In this document: positions 60,401 to 64,000 of the stretch, piece after piece
Layout of the letters: each line of letters starts with the position of its first letter
Numbering within the stretch: the stretch's first letter is position 1
Assembly: GCA_010645155.1 (NCBI GenBank)
Contig: JAAGOF010000115.1
Location: 434,001-498,000, forward strand
Reading direction: 5' to 3'
Source: Tigriopus japonicus
Taxonomy: Eukaryota > Arthropoda > Copepoda > Harpacticoida > Harpacticidae
Length of the DNA stretch: 64,000 nucleotides
The notes under the pieces: model-generated
Told to the model about the DNA's origin: nothing
What the model saw: only the letters and a program-made list of their open reading frames with translations
Database searches by the model: none
Position numbers and translations under genes: made by a program

Positions 60401-63092
60401 AATAGTGCACTAGCTTGGAATACATGCAGATAAATATACACACATATTGAATCATTTGTTTGCATTGATTAATTACTATTTGATTTTCTTGAATGCATTC
60501 GAATTAGACTCGAAACTAGAATTTTAGTGCTCGACGACGTGTTTGCAAGTCAAAGAACCGTATTTGTATGATAGTAAGAGATCTTAAAAGTCATGTACGT
60601 GATTGGGATAGCAATTGCTTCTTGAGAGCTCTTTGACATCTTTATGATTGTCTGATTTCGCTCTCCAATGTCAATCAAGCCACTTCATCCATTGATAGTT
60701 GGTGGTTCGAGTATTGGCCGTTAGAGGGCCAACAGAATATCACCATTTCTACAATACCAACTTGCTTAGTATACATTGACATTTTTGCCCTGAGAAGAAC
60801 AACATGAACACGTAGTACGTTTCTTGCAAGCAAAATGGCAACATCTTTCCAAGGACGCTTGGCACGGTAAAAAGTGTGAACCCCTCCTACCCTTCCTTTA
60901 GTTGTGTCTGTTTTTGTCGCTCTCTCATTGGCACATTTTGCCCTTTTTACTCTTCATTTTATTATTTGAATGGGATGACTTGAGTTCGGTATTGGTTTTT
61001 GCTCCATCTCAGGGATTACTGTCAAGTCTTGACGGTTCATTCAATCTGATAACTGAGCCTACGCCCAACAAGATGTCTGCTGCCTTTCGTCGTTCTTATG
61101 CACACGGCTACGCTCTCTCACAAACACACACTGCTCATCGTCAATATGCCATCAGTTTAGCCGTTTTCCAATGATTTGATATTGGAATAGCGATGGTCGT
61201 CGATGTGTCTCGGAATCTGCCGGTGGTTTGCCATTAATGAATGAATGCCTTCCCAATCCCATGTTCTTCCGATTCATACTCGTAGATGATAGCCGAGCGA
61301 GTCGCCGATGTTTAGAATTTGATTGGCATGTAACAGTTAGTTACTGCATCGTCCATTGGAAGGAGTCCCATCATCCATTTGTCGTGCGCTACCCGCTCTA
61401 ATGGAGAAGATGTAAGCGGTTCGGTTCGTTCACATGTCGTAATTGGCGTTAGCAACAGAGCATTACGGAGAGTGCGTAAAACGGGCCCACTTCGCCACTG
61501 ATAGTACGCAAGCTCACCACATGTGTAGAGGCTACATACACTCACTCGTGAGGACTCAGCTGAGGGATTACCTGCTTGATTTATGCCTTCCATCCTCCGA
61601 GCAACGGTACGCACAATAGGCCATGGTGCGTGCGTTAGTGTACTGACGTACAGTATACACATTCGACCATGTGGGCATATGTGTTGTCACAGACAGGCTT
61701 GCTCACCTGTGTGTCTGCTAGCTAGTAGTATATAAGATACACATCCCTGGAACTGACGGGCCCTCTCTCCTCTTTTTTGGATCCAATCCGAGCGCAACCT
61801 TGAAAGTCTTAGGTGCCCGTTGGAATTGCTCTTCTGAAGGACGAATGACGAAGGAACGACTGTCTGAATGTGTCCGTTGGAGGACTCGCCAAGGACACGA
61901 GAACTGTTGGAGCGTGTGAACTTGGCGTGTGGTAGGATTGGCCCTATCAATCCGGAAACTCCAGGCAACACCAACAGGCTATTGTATAACTTTGAGGGTC
62001 GGACTTTTTGTCAGGTTATTAAAACTAGGAGTGGGCGTTTTAGAGCTTATTTCATGAGCTCTTGTCAAAATGTTGGAGGACACCTATGGTTTATTGACCA
62101 AACTCTCAGGTCCATCCCCACCTGTGTGTATTAACCTTGTACAGGTCTATTAGCTCACGGTGTTCTCCCGTAAGTTTGACTGGTTTACAGGAGGACTCAC
62201 AATGTAGAACCGTTGCTCGGGCCAATGATGATATGCCAGGACATATTATCCAACACCACAAAAGCAACGGTACCCGAGTTTTTAGACCCCGAGCAAGGTG
62301 GGCCCGTTTAGAAGGGCATAACGGTTCCAAACTGTGCATATCTGTGTACTGTACATACGTACACGTATAGGTAGATCATCGATAGAGTGGTGGAGCTGTC
62401 GTTCTCAGAGAGTCGCTCCTTCGTCCATCCAAGAAGAAGGCGCCAACAACAACGGTGTTGTCTATTTTTTATGGGATGACGCCAGACTGTTACGGTGAAG
62501 CCGAGAGGGCGACTTCATGATGGGCTGGTCCCGAAATTAGGTACAACCGGCAGCCCAGCGATGAGTCGTACGTACGCATTGAATGTACGCATCCATCTCG
62601 TCAGTTCTGGATCAACCTCGTTGATATCACTACTAGTTGGCCGGACTAGAAGTGACCACCCCGAGGTCAACCCAAAACCCGCTTGGCCTTGATCAGGAAG
62701 AAGTGCTGGCTGAGGACGAGGCTCAACACGCCCCCCACCCCCTATTTTTAGTGTTCATAGTGATATCTGTTCCCCCGCGATCCCTGAAGCAATGTCATTA
62801 ACAAATCGATAAGTCTACCGTTATTATTATTACTATTACTATGAGTAGTTCAAGTGCGTGGTTGAGTCCGTGAAAGAGCAAAAGCCCTCTGAGCTGATCG
62901 AAGTGAGCATTCCCCCTACCCTTTGAAATATAAAGTAAATAGACGTATCATATATTAAGCTCCAAGAAAAATGTTAGCAAGTATTCGCTAATCGAAGACA
63001 AACTGGCCCCCTCGTGGTTGTATGGAAATGGTGAGTGATTGCGTGAATCTCCAAGTGTTGTGAACGACTTCAATATCCCGTGGTGAGAAACA

Positions 63093-63431
63093 ATGGATGA
63101 TTCTATCGAAAGGAAGTTGGCTCTCCTGGACGGCATTATTATGGACCTTGATCAAGCTCAAGATGAGGAAGATCAAGGCCAACATGACCTTCAAATCTTG
63201 CAACAGCAGCAGCAACAACAACAACATCATCATCACATCCACCATCATCATAATCATCAACAACAACATCAACAACACAATCAAGATCACGAACAACAGC
63301 AACACCACCACCAATCTAGTTCTTCAGACTTGAATACCGTTCAGGATTCAAGCGGAGGCCGAGATGATGATGTCTTCAGAAGCATGAAGATCAATGATGA
63401 ATCTAAAACACCTTATTCCGACGCAACACAG
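63093..63431 (+). CDS. SoxC: SoxC-2 exon 1: first coding exon of a second SoxC-type gene
   Basis: An ATG in good context (ACAATGG) at 63093 opens 113 codons to a donor ACACAG|GTAGGA at 63431/63432, in phase 0. The N-terminus MDDSIERKLALLDGIIMDLD looks like a short amphipathic helix and is followed by acidic residues. Residues 37-74 are a Gln/His-rich run, then SSSS. The exon closes with DVFRSMK, four residues and SKTPYSDATQ. This matches the end of SoxC-1 exon 1 at 17 of 21 positions, and the splice phase is the same. In SoxC-1 the next residues are the HMG box, so this exon should splice to an HMG-box exon beyond the right edge of the window. Group assignment rests on the motif, since no HMG box is visible. 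If the scaffold is misjoined, this could instead be an alternative first exon of SoxC-1. Past the donor the frame reads only VGKGHFS before a stop. Confidence 0.82.
63201..63314 (+). repeat. CAA/CAG/CAT/CAC repeat coding poly-Gln and poly-His
   Basis: Mixed CAR and CAY codons give alternating Gln and His runs within SoxC-2 exon 1 (residues 37-74). CAA interruptions should make the tract more stable than a pure CAG run. Gln/His runs are typical of flexible activation regions. Confidence 0.9.
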
Positions 63432-64000
63432 GTAGGAAAGGGACATTTTTCTTAGTGTCTCGAAATAGCAATGTCTTTACTGGCCTAAACGGATGATGTA
63501 CGAGTGCATAAATGAACCGAAATTGCCCGTCGTAATTTAGCTCCGTCTTGGCAATGTCTGTAAAAATTGGCTTGATGTTAGCGTGGCAAGCAAATTTCAA
63601 TGAACTCTGCCATCATTATATTGTAGTGCCTCGGGATTCCCAGAAAGCTTGCACTTGTGTACGTTTCCGTTGAGGTTTTCCGTTTCATCCGTTTTCAGGC
63701 ACATGCCATAAAGTGTTTCCCAAATTAGTGCCAGCTTATGTGGCCATTCGCTCTTCTCCCCATATTTGTGTATGATCTTTTATCGAGCCTCTCTCTCTCT
63801 TGGCAGTGGTGGTTGTAGTGTGTGAGTGCTCTTGTCCCATTATGGAGGGGCAAATTAGACAGTGGTTTGATAATTTGTACAATATGTCGTCTTCATCAAG
63901 CAAGAACGTTGTGGTTATGGTGGTGTAACTTTGGTTAATAGGTACGTTCCTTCGTTTGTATGCTCGGTCGTCGTCGTTATTCAACAACCATCGTTGTCTT
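63432..64000 (+). other. start of SoxC-2 intron 1
   Basis: The sequence follows the GTAGGA donor and reaches the window edge without any HMG-box coding sequence. The intron is therefore at least 569 bases. Nothing else is seen in it. Confidence 0.7.

Larger units (their letters stand above)
47870..63092. other. long intergenic region upstream of SoxC-2
   Basis: No gene is recognised in about 15 kb, much of it AT-rich. Weak coding-like frames include 52631-52813 (plus, 60 codons from an ATG), 56504-56692 (minus, followed by a GTAAGC donor-like site), 58335-58559 (minus) and 61868-62134 (plus, ATG start, MCPLEDSPRTRELLERVNLA). The last sits 1 kb before SoxC-2. A TATATAAG at 61729-61736 and a GTAAGT donor-like site near 62171 could belong to an unplaced SoxC-2 leader. 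TACGTACG occurs at 59373-59380 and 62569-62576, and a TTATTATTA tract near 62820-62842. Confidence 0.5.

Overview
This is eukaryotic DNA. It has introns with consensus splice sites, many microsatellites, two runs of N (24091-24167 and 54485-54698) and very low gene density. The animal family is clear from one gene: a group C Sox transcription factor (SoxC; Sox14 in flies, Sox4/11/12 in vertebrates) with an intron just before its HMG box. An arthropod is the most likely source, perhaps a crustacean such as a copepod. That guess rests on general style only.

The firm content is a pair of SoxC-type genes pointing away from each other. SoxC-1 is on the minus strand: exon 1 at 29033-28875, a 733-base intron, and exon 2 at 28141-26396. 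It encodes a complete 634-residue protein with an HMG box, Ser-rich middle, acidic stretch and SoxC-like C-terminus. About 34 kb away on the plus strand, 63093-63431 is the first coding exon of a second gene. It carries the same short motif (DVFRSMK...SKTPYSDATQ) and the same phase-0 splice point seen before the HMG box of SoxC-1. Its HMG-box exon would lie past the right edge. The motif is conserved in protein, but most codons differ, so the duplication looks old.

The left arm (1-26 kb) is mostly noncoding. It holds several isolated, exon-like open frames, mainly on the minus strand (4298-4569, 9111-9338, 16789-16998, 22536-22717). Their codon use and splice sites look real, but I do not recognise them. 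They could be exons of one or more genes with long introns. The region between the two Sox genes (29-63 kb) holds a 783-bp TA-flanked element with inverted ends, a frame resembling a CENP-B/psq helix-turn-helix, simple repeats and hairpins. Otherwise I see no genes there. It may be the shared regulatory landscape of the two SoxC genes.

I found no convincing tRNA, rRNA, known microRNA, reverse transcriptase or complete transposase. Confidence is high only for the SoxC exons and the TA-flanked element.
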